From Tetracladium setigerum (taxonomy: Eukaryota; Ascomycota; Leotiomycetes; Helotiales), in contig PZJY01000008.1 of the NCBI GenBank assembly GCA_031472005.1, positions 2,294,001-2,358,000 on the forward strand: a DNA stretch of 64,000 bases, given 5' to 3'. A model generated the notes under the pieces. That model did no database searches. It was not told where the DNA came from and was given only the letters and a program-made list of their open reading frames with translations. Positions 36,501-49,000 of the stretch are shown piece by piece. Every line of letters begins with the position of its first letter. Position 1 is the first letter of the stretch. Both the position numbers and the translations under genes were made by a program.

Positions 36501-39500
36501 TCGGAACCGTGCCGCTCTTATTGGCGATGGGTGATGGAGGGGCACAGCCTTCGTGAAACGCATACCTAATTGGGGAATTTGGAACTTGGGGATATGTGTC
36601 GCGTCGCGTAGGGTTGATCGTATATATCGCGTGTGTTGCCTCTTATGGAATCCTGTAACTAGGTACCTATCCTCCTCTCGCTCTCGCTTCGGGCCCGAAT
36701 GCGAATGCATATGTACGTATGTCCCTGGGTATTGATGGGGTGGTACTGGAGATGCCTGAGTAGATACGCTTAAGCGGGCTGTTTGATAATTGCGGTATGA
36801 TTCCTGATTCCTGATTCCTTCTGTCCCCTTGATTGCCCTTGATGCCCTTCCCTTGGAAGGATGAAGGAGGTGGGTAATAAGCCATGTTCTTGATCCTGCT
36901 GCAAACATTATTCTTCTTGCATCGTATTCCGTATTCTGCCAGCCTCCTTTCTGCAGCAACACTCAAGTTCGTCAACAAGCAAGTCCACCCATCTCCAAGA
37001 GCAACGACAACCAAAACCAATGCGAGAACGAGTACGAACGAGACAGCGGGAGAACGAAGGACGCGAGAAAGGCAGATCGAGATATCAAAATGAAAAATGC
37101 ACAAAAACGTGGGAACAGCTGGTACCCGGTTAAAACGAAGCAGCCAAGGAAGGGGGAATTGTGCAAATATTGCATAAACTTCAACGCGCTGCTGGGATTT
37201 GTAAACGAAAAAGCGAACGACGGGAGCCCACATCGGCCTCACGGACTTTCGGGCACTTTCTACGGCTCTTAGTGGGCTGGAGCGCGAGCGCGTTGACAAA
37301 GCCAGCGGAAAATGGGGAGACCCGACCGCCGAATGTCCGAAATTGGAGAGCGGACGATCACGGTGTTGAAAGGGAAGTTTCGTTGCAAGCGGACGCAGAG
37401 TTTGTGAACATGATCTATGGTTTCCTCTCCCAGGGATGTGAGGCATTTATGCTATTTATCAATTCGGATCTTGCGGGAGCACCCGGGGGAGTTGAGAAAT
37501 CAGATGAGAGAATCGCAAGCATCTTCAAGTGGACTTGTACGTCTTATTGTCGGCGGTCGGTGGTTCGGGGACTACTTCGTCGTTTGATATGGTTTGTTAA
37601 GACTTGGAACGAATGATCATAATGACCATATGCGAGTAAGACTGACGGGTATTGTAGATTAGTCGGTATTTGTTTGGGGTCCTGGATCCTGATGCTTAAT
37701 TAACTATTGGATGGGTTGATTAATATGCTTTGTCTTTAAGAGCCATGGTGAGTAATACTCTTAACTCCGGGAAAGACCCTCGGTATTATTATTTTGATAC
37801 TCTCGCTTAACGTTAAGGTCTCCAAGCGCAACATGATGAATGTTTCGTGACTCCCCCTAAACTTTAAAATAACAGCTCTACTAATGTCCCATTGTGTCAG
37901 ATAGCTTCAGGTAAAGATTGCTGCGGTCAATTGTTGACGCGTAGCTCAGTCTCTTTGGGAAGTTTGGGAATTAAACGTTATCCTTTCAGGGTCCCCTTCA
38001 GGATCGTCGATGAAGTGTATACGAGCGAACGAGTACGCGGATACGATCATGTCAAACGTAACGAATCAAAGATCAACGTCGGCACCGGGAAGTCTGATCG
38101 TCCGTTAGTCGTCACTCAACTGGGAGAAAGCTTTGGGCACATCTTATTTCTCAACTCGTCCTTCTGGAACGCGCGAAGAAGAAGTCTCTAATGCCCCTCT
38201 CCACCCAAACCCACAACTGCCGCAAGCTCATTCATCGTCTTACAAAGACGGACGGGTGTGGAAAGTATAGTGGAACGTTTTAGAGAAGCCTCGGTACCAT
38301 TGTCTTCATCCCTTTAACGAATTTTTATGGGGAGTTATGAAGTTTTAACTCTGTTCGTCTGGACGTGACCTTTGCATGAGGCGAGATGCATAATGACCTC
38401 AGGGCGGGTGCGGACTTGTGGAGTGGAGGTATCTCCGTTTCGTGCGGAAAGTGCATCCAGAACTTTTTTTTATCTGGAAATTGTTTGATACGCCATGGAT
38501 GATAAGACTAGGGTACCTGTTTGGGAGTCACTGAGTTGTCAATTTTCTCTTCAGTTCCACACGACGCCTAGATCCCAATACCTGGAAGTTTTAAGTCTAT
38601 ATTGCTTTTGGTATTGGGGAAATCGTAAAGTTGACATCAAGGCTTTTGGAAGATGTGTCGTGGAGTATTGACATTGGTGACAAGTCCGACTTTGTGTTGT
38701 TGACAGTTGAAGGGCATCCAACTCATTGTTGGGGGCATGGAAAATGATTGCGGGATTACTGTACGCATATCTGCCGAGTACCGAACGAGACAACGAGATT
38801 GGCTCTCACACCACAGCCTCATTCAGGCATCGATTATGATCTGATGACAGATCAAGCAAAGAGAAGAAGTCTTTTCGTCGGCAATTGATCACAATTTAGA
38901 AAGAAAACCCGAAAGCTAATAGAGACCTCCAGATGAACTCACTGCAAGTTCTCCTTGTCTTGTCAAAATATCCACAAAATTTGGAAAAAGATCTCTCCAG
39001 GCATGATTTCCATGTCAGGATACCCCAAACTCAAGATGTATTTTGATTTGTGTCCACACCAAACCTCGTACAAGAGTAAGCGCGGTCCAACTGCTGCTGT
39101 CAGATGAAGACAAGGATCCCTCCCAAACGAAGCTGTTTTGGAAAGCGTTATCATCCAATCGTCCACCACTCATTTGGTACAGTATCACCAAACTTTGATG
39201 CCTTACCGTCTTTCATGACGTACAATTCGTTCCAGTGTGCTTAGTAGGAGTAGTAGTATACAATTACCCCGCTGGTAATTAGCACTTCCTCGATGAAGAC
39301 TGGACCCAGTATCACTCAGCGATGCACAGGAGCACGACTGCCTGCTAGAGCGGCTGAAAAGCATATTATGTGTAGATCCGTCAAATGGATATACAAGTAG
39401 GAATTTTTGGGCTATTGCCGCTGTGTGATATTTGATGGGTGAGCAGTTAAGCGAAATATCTGATGAATGTGCGAGCCCTGTATCCACAAGGCTGGAACGT

Positions 39501-40495
39501 CGCCCTTCAGATTCAGAAGCCCGAAATAAATCTGATTTATAACCCTTTCCCACAAATTGTTTAACGAATTGGCCAGAAGATTATGTGCTTGGCAATCAAG
39601 CTCCCACTTGATCAAGTGGGCGCTTCTGTTCCCTAAAGATAATCTAAACCTTAAAGCATGTGTCCTGAAGCAATATCAAGAAGATCTGAAAGAAACGTTT
39701 CGATTGCCCCTTGATCTTGAATAACCCCCTGGTTACTCGACAGGGGGAAATCCCAAGCCAAAGTGCCATGGAATGGCGTCCTGGGACCCATCGCTTTTTT
39801 ATGAAAATAATGGCCCACCGAGCCACGGCACTGACGACGAAGACGAGGCCGCCGTACAAATCATATCGGTGTAATCAATCATGCGTATCCGAATCTTAGC
39901 ACCCCTTCGTCGCAGACAGACCAACGAGCAAATAAAGACCACGCAAACCCCAGTTTCTGACTACTCAGGATGCATTCATACAATTGTTCCGTCATCTTCA
40001 ATCATTTCTTGTGATACATTCTTCTTTATCATCTCGTGGAAATCTTATTCCTGTGAAATCGTCGCCAGAATATTTCAACCCTTCTTTCAACCCCTCCAAA
40101 CGAAGCGCCAACATCACGAACCCAACCTCGAAATTTACACCGAAGATCCACCATAGTTTCGCACCACAGATTGAAATCTGGAGCCCGAGCCCGAAAAGGA
40201 TTTTCCAAGCAGAAGACTTGTCGTTTAGGGTCTTGTGAGGTCAGCATCTTTTGGGCCCTGACAGATCAAAAGCTCCGCCGTCTTTGTCCATGACACGGTC
40301 AATTCTCGGACTTAAGTAAACTTCCGGATCCCCTGGTTCATGTGAATCAGCACCACCCACACACATACATACATAATCAACAAGGTTCCATACCTCTTCC
40401 ATACCTTTGATTCATATACTACCCCTTTGGTCCCCTCACTTCGCTCAGCCTTCCACACACTTTCGTCCAACCTCTTTCAACAAAATTAATTTATC
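33594..40495. other. Long gene-poor region (6.9 kb)
   Basis: No frame with a domain, signal peptide or convincing splice pattern was found. Features visible: a run of 19 C at 34631-34649, a (GAT)n tract near 35736-35753, and several aggtacct-type motifs. Part of it may be a long promoter for the transcription factor at 40496, a common arrangement for fungal regulators. Confidence 0.5.
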
Positions 40496-41837
40496 ATGTC
40501 TGGATTACCTACACCACCAATGGAGGAACATAGGTCTCACTCTTCCAGAAAGATGCCCAAGTCGTCAAAGTCTTTAAGTAGATCTTCAAAAAGAACTTCT
40601 TCTTCCACTTCACACGAACACAGTGCTGTCGTGGTTGACGGAAGGCATAAGCGAGTATGGAAAGCTTGTGAAAGGTGTCGGATGAAGAAAACAAAGGTAT
40701 GTCTCCAGAACTTCATATGTCTCCGAAACTTCATATGTCTCCGAGTACCTCTCTGGCTATTGTGATTACGAATACTAATAAGCTATAGTGTGATGGAGAG
40801 TCACCATGTAAGAGATGTAAGGACGATGGTCTAGTATGTACTGCAGGGAGCAGAAAGAAGACGGAGTTCAAACAATTACCTCGAGGGTAAGCATCCTTTT
40901 GATGTGGGTCTAGCTCTGTATACTGATACTGCAACTTTAGGTACGCCGAAGTCCTCGAAAATACACAATACGCCCTCATCGCCACTGTGCAAAAGCTTTA
41001 TACTATGGTTCGCAACAACGAGTCTTGGGAATTGGGCGAACCAGAAATGAATGATAGAGGACAACCCGTAATTCACGATATAGCTTCCAAACTCGGCTGC
41101 ATACGACCTTCTCCGGATCTTCCATACGCATTTCCAGAGGGGAGAATGATTTCGCAGAGCTTCAAGCTCAATTACAAATGGCAAGGTCGGAGATGGGTTC
41201 TGAAGATATGGGAAGCAGAAAGGAGTGTTCATCAGTGGGTTCTCCAGCACTCGACCGCACGGATCGGGCCAGCAGTAGTGAAAGCGATCACTCGATATAC
41301 AACCAATCCTTTTCGTCTCCACAACCAAAAGTTTCAGCTTCGAGGAGTAACCTTCCCCCTGTCAACACCACATCTGTTCCTTCGCCGAGAAATATGGCTC
41401 GCAAGCCAGCAAGCTTTGATGAGGAATCCTACAATGGACGCGCTTCTTTCGATACCGTTTCCTCAATGCCATCTCCAGTCTACACAGACTTCCAAAACGA
41501 CTCGCCAATGTTCAGAAATGCATCGCCATTTGCGAGCTGGTCTGGAGGTGATGACTTCCTAGGTCAACCTCATGCCCTGGATCTCACAGCCCACTACATG
41601 AAGCAGTCGCAAACTCAGTACGGAGGAATTGGCATGCCTAGACATTCACCTCTCGCAGCGCAACTTCTCCCGATGCCATTGGATGGAGATGTTTTGAAAG
41701 CAATGCAAATGAATGATGGGCTCAACTTTGCCGACGGCACCATCAGACCAGGGATGTTGGATTGCAATACCGGTTACGATATCACGGATTCTATGGATTC
41801 GATCATCTACGGAGGAAATGACTACGCCATGGCGTAG
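40496..41837 (+). CDS. Zn2Cys6 transcription factor (one -1 frame break)
   Basis: Model: 40496..40696, 40789..40886, 40941..41837. The binuclear zinc cluster is complete after splicing: Cys58, 61, 68, 74, 77 and 84 (CX2CX6CX5CX2CX6C), with intron 1 interrupting it after TK. A basic Ser-rich N-terminus precedes it. After the cluster come KKTEFKQLPRG and a conserved-looking helical segment (YAEVLENTQYALIATVQKLY). At the four-G run 41139-41142 the frame shifts by -1. One more G yields PEGENDFAELQAQLQMARSE, and a 398-aa protein ending DYAMA with a Ser/Pro-rich tail. It is a nuclear DNA-binding regulator by family; its targets are unknown. It is short for the family and lacks an obvious fungal_trans middle homology domain. 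Intron 1 contains an internal 18-bp triple repeat. Confidence 0.85.
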
Positions 41838-44800
41838 TCGAGTTTCCCGTTTTCCACTCCACTCATGTTCTTTTCTTCGGAGCTGGCTCAAATGTACCAT
41901 GCACATACAAAATACGTTTTGGGTCGGTTTCTTGGGTTTTCGGATGGATTGTACTCATTGGGCTCGGGTTACGAATTTCCTTTCTCTTTCTCTTCTCTCA
42001 AATGATTCCCATTCGTTGTCAGGGTTTTTTTTGATGCGATTTGACGCTTGTATGGATATATGGAATCAAAGCACCTGGCCACTCTCTCGATTTGAAAGTG
42101 CGAAACCAGCAGGAAACGGCGTTGGGGGGTGGATTATAGAAGAATTTTAAACAATAATTCAAGAATCAACGATATTCACAAGAGAACAATAAACACCCTC
42201 TGCTTTCGTCTTACGTATTTTTTTTCGTCACATGCTTTCCTACTTCTGCTCAGCTCGCTGTTGCTTTCCTTGATCTGTTTTCAGGATGACAAGTGAGATC
42301 GCACAAGGATTTCGTCAATCGCGGGGAAAGCTATCATCCCTCTTGCCTCATGTAAATCCAGGCTGCCAGAAATTTTCACAGTACTATTCGCACTTCGCCA
42401 TTTGTAATATCCCAACCTGGAAACATAACCCCACCTTCATTTCAACTACCCCTCTAACAGCTCATCAAGCTCAACAACAAGCTACCCCACTAAAGTACAT
42501 GTTAAATGTACCAGCTCCATGAAACCATCACCGACTTTCCTCCCCGGCCAATAGAAAGACAAAACAATAAGCCGTCTCTCTCTCCCGGAGTTTATCACTC
42601 TCTTGCATAGTAAGCACACCATCGTTGGCACACGTGCCAACTTTCGGTACACTTGTCGTACAAAAGTATGCTTTTTTGGCGACATGAATATGCAGAAGGC
42701 GTATTGTACAGTCCAGTACTTGCATATACTTACATGCAGGGTGCTGTAAGCGACTTGTGTTTGCGGACATTTAGTTTGTCAGGGCATGTGTGTTGGTAAG
42801 CACTTGCTTGAGCGGAAGAGGGTCAAGAGGCCAATGAATGAGCTTGAATTCCGTAAATTGGTGGGAAGGTTGGTGGTTTCATGAGCGATCCGTTACATCT
42901 TATTTGGAGAAGGAGTTTGGAGTAGAAACTCTGTTTAGAATGGTTGATGTCAGACTCTTGGAAAGAGAAGCGAGGATGGGAATGTTCGAGTGAAACTTCT
43001 CGCCAAAGCTTTTGCCTTGCAGAAGCTTGAGGAGAAATAAGTATGGAGCGATGGACTAGTAGGAACTTGAAAAGCTTAAGCATTAGTCCTTGCAACTAGT
43101 GTCACATAGATTTGGGGCTCTTGAGGTTTTGTTTGATAAGAACAGACCCGCTTAGATATCCGACATTTGTTTCAAACCCATTTCCTAGAGGTTAATAATC
43201 CATATATGGGGGGCCATGCAATACGTAAGATAACCAGAATTAAAGCGCTTGTCTACTTCTGGCCAGTGAACTGCGCATCCAGTGACGATTTCCTCGGACT
43301 GTAGAATCAACACTGACGAGATGCAAGAAGCTTGAGTCAAGCCATCCAGATCCAAATAAGATGCCAGCATGTCGCGTCAATCATGGGAATATATCAAAAT
43401 GGATGCGGTATTTCATGCACCGAAATCTAACCCATTATTTTGCATTTTCCCGTTCGCGTCTGCCTGGAACTTTTTGTCCCCCTTTCTCAAATTTAATCGC
43501 TGCCTTAGCCAATGCGGTTTTTCGTCTCACACAAGTTTAGCTCAATTGCCTGTACCCTCCCACACAGCGAACATACTGAATGCACAAGTAAATTCCACAT
43601 GATATGTACACTAGCTCATCATTTTGTGAAGGATTCCGAGGAACTCATCGATATGCTCGTGAGAGGCGAGGAAAAGGAGCTATAGAATAGCGTAAAATTT
43701 ATCACCTCGAACCCCCCCCCCCCCAAAAAAAATCTATGGAAAGAGCAATCTTATAACTTATTTTTTTGAGAGATTTAAAACATATTATTTATATGATGGG
43801 TGAGTCTGACCTGATTTGCTCATTGTTTGTTTGTAATTTTCTTGTTGGCAGAGGCAACCAGCAAGGAAAGACTGGAAAGCCAAACTGACTTCGAAGATAT
43901 TTTCAATTCCAGCGTAGCGTATAATATTATATGAGAGATTCATATCTCTTTGCCAAGCCACTTTTGCAAGGTCTTGATAGTTATATACAGAGAATGTAAT
44001 ATGGTACTGAAGAGCTGAGCTCAATTCTCCAGTTCCGCAAGCCCATCACTTCAGTATAGTAGAGGAAGAAGTATTGATGTTATCCCCACAACACAAGTAC
44101 TTAACAGAACCCAGCTTGTATTTGATCTCATCAAAATTTTCCTAATCAAACAACTTACCCCAACGAAGAATCCCAACCAAATACCGCCCCACGTGATCCT
44201 CGCTTTCACCTCCTCCTCGAGAACGCATTGACAACTAGCTCATTCTCAACAATCCTCCATTTCTTCTGATTACTTATCTTTTACCACCCTAGTTCCCCCC
44301 ACAAAGTATACATTTCTCGAGGTATCTTCCCGCCATCAAAAAGTCGAAGCTCGGCAATTAAGCATACCGCTTATTCACAGCTGCAGCTCGCGGAGGCGAG
44401 AAGCGAGGTGAGAGGCGGCTTCTGCATCTAGGCGCGGGGATGACACAGCTCTGTGCATGCATGCATTGAATTCCGATTGATCAATCAGCAATGTCTTTAT
44501 TGAGAGCTTGAAGGTTGGTATTGGGAAGGTACAAGCATATGGAGTTTGGAAATGTGTTGATTATGTTGGATTGTTAGGGAAGTTGTGCTGTGTGCTGCTT
44601 AAAACGCGGTGTTAAGCGAGAGGTGGGTTGGTTTGGCCGTGTTACAGAAAATAGAAGTGGTTAAGAGGGTGTTCAAACATGTAGTAGGATTTATGGCGGT
44701 TTCATCTTTTTTTTTTTTTGGAGACTTTCAGATAATGTTTGAAAGAAAGTTGTAGTGTTGATAGCATGCGAATACAACCTCATCATCTCCAAATCTCTAC

Positions 44801-46094
44801 CGACGACTAGTCTCCACCGAGAACTAATCCCTATCAAGCAATTAATTAATCAATCAGTATCATCTCCTTATCTCCGCCCTCCCACATACGTGTAACCTTC
44901 AAGCAGATATCAAACAGTGGAATCAATTCTCACCTCACATCAGCCAGTCCCATCTATAAACATCCATTTCCAAATCCCGCAATACCCACCGGTAATATCC
45001 CGCTCACCGCGCGCTTCCTATTTACCACATGACAACATCCCTGCCTACAACAGTAGATATGTACAAAAAGATTGAACGTCTGCCCAGATTTTGATTTTTT
45101 GGGTTGCTAAACAGGATTCAGGAACAGCTGGCATGCAAACCAGACAGACGCCGATGTCGCTGCTTTTATTTTGGGTCTTCTTGTTATTATGGGGGACTGG
45201 ATTGTGGTTACTGACTTGTAGGCTAGGTACTTAATAAGTCACTGCCTCAAAGAAGAAAAAGAGCATGAAAGGAAAGGTAGAAAAAGAAAAAGAGTTTGTG
45301 GTACCTGCGTTTTGTTCTTTTGGGTGGAGGGGTGGATCATCTGTGATCTGAGTGTGCTTATTCATGAAATCTCAATAATACCCCGATTGCCCATTTGAGA
45401 AAATGTTGGTTCAAAGTGCGCCGCTTCTACTACTATTGTGCCTGGACTATAGGCTCAATTAGGACATTGATGTGATAAACTACCTTGCTCATGACAAAAA
45501 TTGGGGAACTTGGTATGGTACAGTAAGGAGCTCGCATGGTTTTATATTCCCCGCCATTACATCTTGATTACACTTTGGAAATCTACTGTTGGCTTCAATG
45601 ATTACATTCTCATCTACATGTCAGCGCTTTGAATGGTTAGTGGGACCTTCCCTTTCTGCTTCTGTCATCTTGGGGTAGGGGCATTGAAGATATGGGTTTT
45701 TGTGTACCTGATGGTGGCGATCTGGACCAGTCCTGATCTGCTCTCATTCTACCTTGTTTTATAACCAATGACAAGGAGAGAAGAGTAAATGTATTGATAT
45801 TTAGTGCTCCGGATGTAGTAAGTAGTATGGTGGGTAGAATAAGGTATATTAAGATGAGATAGCGGGGTAGATGGATTCGAGTAGCTGTGAATTTAATTCT
45901 GGTATAAATAAATCTACGTATCTAGAATAGCACAACTATATGCATAACTCAAATGAGTAAGGAGTAACATGACTTCTGTTTACCAAAGAAACTCCATAGA
46001 TGCGCACGCCAAACGACCACAGACTCCCAAAACTCCTTGCTTAAAATGCACTTTCTGGGTAACCAGCATGCTAGTATCCACCAAAAATTCAAAA
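41838..46094. other. Intergenic, no gene recognised
   Basis: AT-rich spacer of 4.3 kb. It contains a 13-C run followed by poly-A (43712-43732), a T run near 44709, and an acatgcatgcatt-type motif near 44455. No supportable gene was found on either strand. Confidence 0.5.
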
Positions 46095-49000
46095 TTAAAT
46101 CGCCCTCGACCTTAATGAATTAAACACGCTCATCATAGCCGGACTAACATGGCCACTGATCGGCATGACGACCGTCGCTGATGGCACGACAAAAATATAT
46201 CGAACCATCACACTCGCTTCGTTCGAAATAACGTGAATGCCGCCCGATATGGCTACACTACTAGGTGCAGTCATCTCGCAACCCAACAGGACTCTCCCAA
46301 TACCAACAGCGCTATTTTGCCAATTGACCTTTGAAGTAGCATCTCTGGAGTATGCCCACGACGTGGCTGGGTCTTCAGCGAGGTAAATACCATTTCCATA
46401 GGCGGCACCGTAGGCTTGAAGTGATGTGCCGGACATGACTTTGAGACCTTGATGCATGATCAGGTACAGTCTATCCAATCCGGTCCCGTGGAAAACCACG
46501 CTTGATCGCTGGGAATTTGTAGCGAATTGTGTCGTGAAGGCTATTTCTTTGGCAGGCGCGGCGTTGGCAAGAACGAATTGCAATGTCCCAGGTGGCAGAG
46601 ATGGAATGCGCAGGCTCCCTGTGGCAGAGGACAAGAAGCCGCGGAAACTGCAGATAGCCCAGGTGAGAAATTGATCTGTCTTGCCGCCGTTCATATTTTT
46701 GATTGTGGCCCAGAGGAACTTTGATTGTTTAATCTTTTCGATCGAGGGTAACTCACGAAGGATTTTGAGACACGTTGCTTGGTCGAAGGGGCAGTTGGGA
46801 AGGATGTTGTGGAAGCCAGAGTTCAGTGCGGAAAAGATCATGGTGAGGATCATATCTACGGCGAGAGGATCATCGTTTATGAGGTTGAGTCGGATTTCGA
46901 TGGGCGAGCGTGAGAAGATCAGGAGACATTCCGAGGAATCGCAGAGGGTGGCTCGGCGAAGAGCTGCTCCGTGGAGGGCACCGCATATGAGACATTGTGA
47001 GCCCATTGCTTTGAGGGTATTTGATACCAGAGTGTGGATTGAAAGCAAGTCTTTTACCCCATTAACTAGATGTCTCGACACCACCCGTGCGAGCTGATAG
47101 ATGGCAGGGGTGATGGCACCATGGCAGATTGGCAGTTCAGGTGCTTTTGTTGAGCTTGATACCGTCCATTGGGAGTGAACATCGTGCGAGTCTATCTTCG
47201 CCTCGTTGTCAAGGTGTATGCAGAATTTAGACGGAGATCCATAATCTCCAATATACAATCGTATGAGCAAGCTCTGTGCGTTCCCAATTCCCATTGCCGC
47301 TCGGTGAAGTGGAGTTATATCGTTAAGAGGGAATATAATTTCCACTTCTGATTCGTCGACATTTTCGACCACATTGAGGAGTTCGAGAGGTAACGTAGCA
47401 TATGAATCTTCCAAGTACGTGGTGTCTTCAATATCGTTGTCATATAGCAATTGAGATACACCTTCATAGTCTCTCGCCTTGAGTTCTACTCTCATGTAGT
47501 CGAGGCGTTTCGCCTCAGCAAGCAGCTCGGCATATCGTGTATCCATATAATTAGCAGCAGCTTCTAATGTTTGGGAAGACACTTTTGTTGGAACAGCAGA
47601 AATACGAAGCAGGCGAGCGAGGTCTTTGAATCCCATTTGATCATATTCCGACCAAGAGGAATCTTTTAGCCAGCCACAGAGTAAAAGAGAAGCAACGTCA
47701 TCCTGGCAGCTATGGCAAAGATTGAGAAGACGGACGCAAGCAGCTGCACCATTCTGGGTCATATAGTAAACAGAGCAAAGAACATCGTAAATATCTTGCG
47801 CATTTTCGTCCGTCAAAAGGGCAGCAATGCCATAAGTCGCTTCATAAATGGCAGTTTTCTCGTCTCGAAGGTTTTCCAATCCCAAGTGGTACAAAATGCC
47901 CTCCAAGATCCAGAACTCATTTCCAGTCACAAAGTATCGCAGAGCTGGATTTGCTCCTTTCTTTGCCTCGAGTCTGCGAAAGATAGCTTTGTGCGGCGCA
48001 AGTCGATGTGCCCATTCCTGTAAGGAAGGATCCATTATTGGCGGCGAAAGCTTTGGATTCCATACAATGTCTCCGAAGACCGTGCGAATACTGGACAGGA
48101 AGTCGACATAATGCCCAGGCCTCCAATTCGAAGCTGTGTTAACCATCGCTTCGCCCTTCGCCTTCAGCATTCGATAGAGCACTGGCTTCCAAGAGATGAT
48201 GATCTCGGCATGATCTTCATCAACTGCAGCAAGAAATTGTGCCATTCTTGAGCAGGCAAGATCCCACTTCGCACTGCTCCAACCTCTCAGTATCTTTATG
48301 AGTTGCAACACGTCCTTTGCCGAGAGTATATTTATGGTGACAATGCAAACTATTCGAAATTTTCCGCGCCCGTCAGCCAAAATTGTAGCAAGTTGTTGAC
48401 GTGGTTGGCCAGGTGAGGATTTCCAGAAGCTCTTGAGCGAGTTTATCAGTTCCCTTGTTTCTTGATCGATCGAGCCGCGCCGAATAAACAAGTCCCGCAT
48501 ATAGTCTGTGATCTTTACCCGTACTCTAGACACCTCATCTCCTGTTAATAAATTCATACCAAGTCGTACAGACTGTATGTCGATTAGATCTTGAGAGGTT
48601 GGCCAGTGTTCGAGCAGTTCGAAAAAAGTCAGGTTTGCGAGGCTGGATCGTCGCAGTTCGGCCACACTATCTTTTGAATTCTCGACAGCCACTTGAAGCC
48701 GACACTCGATGGCTGATAATTCTACAATGCTCGCTGGCGATGGGTCCGAGAATAGAGCCTCCCAACTGGCTGTTAGTTTTGCCTGAAGCTCCTGGATTTC
48801 TTGCATGATGAGGTCCGCCGTCATCTTTCCAACGACGGAGTTTCTCAGTTTTTCGCAGGCTGGCAAACGTAGTAATGGCAAAAGATTCTTTGCCGCTTGA
48901 ACTTTAGAGTTGTTTGTGTAGTGGTAGAGCTGGAAAACCACACAGGAAATTTCGGAATCGGCAGCCACCGCAACAGCCTCCATAACATCCAAACGATCAG

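Noticed and set aside
36459..37446. 259-codon and 167-codon overlapping minus-strand frames
   Set aside because: They have no domain, odd composition, and both overlap plus-strand frames. Treated as chance.
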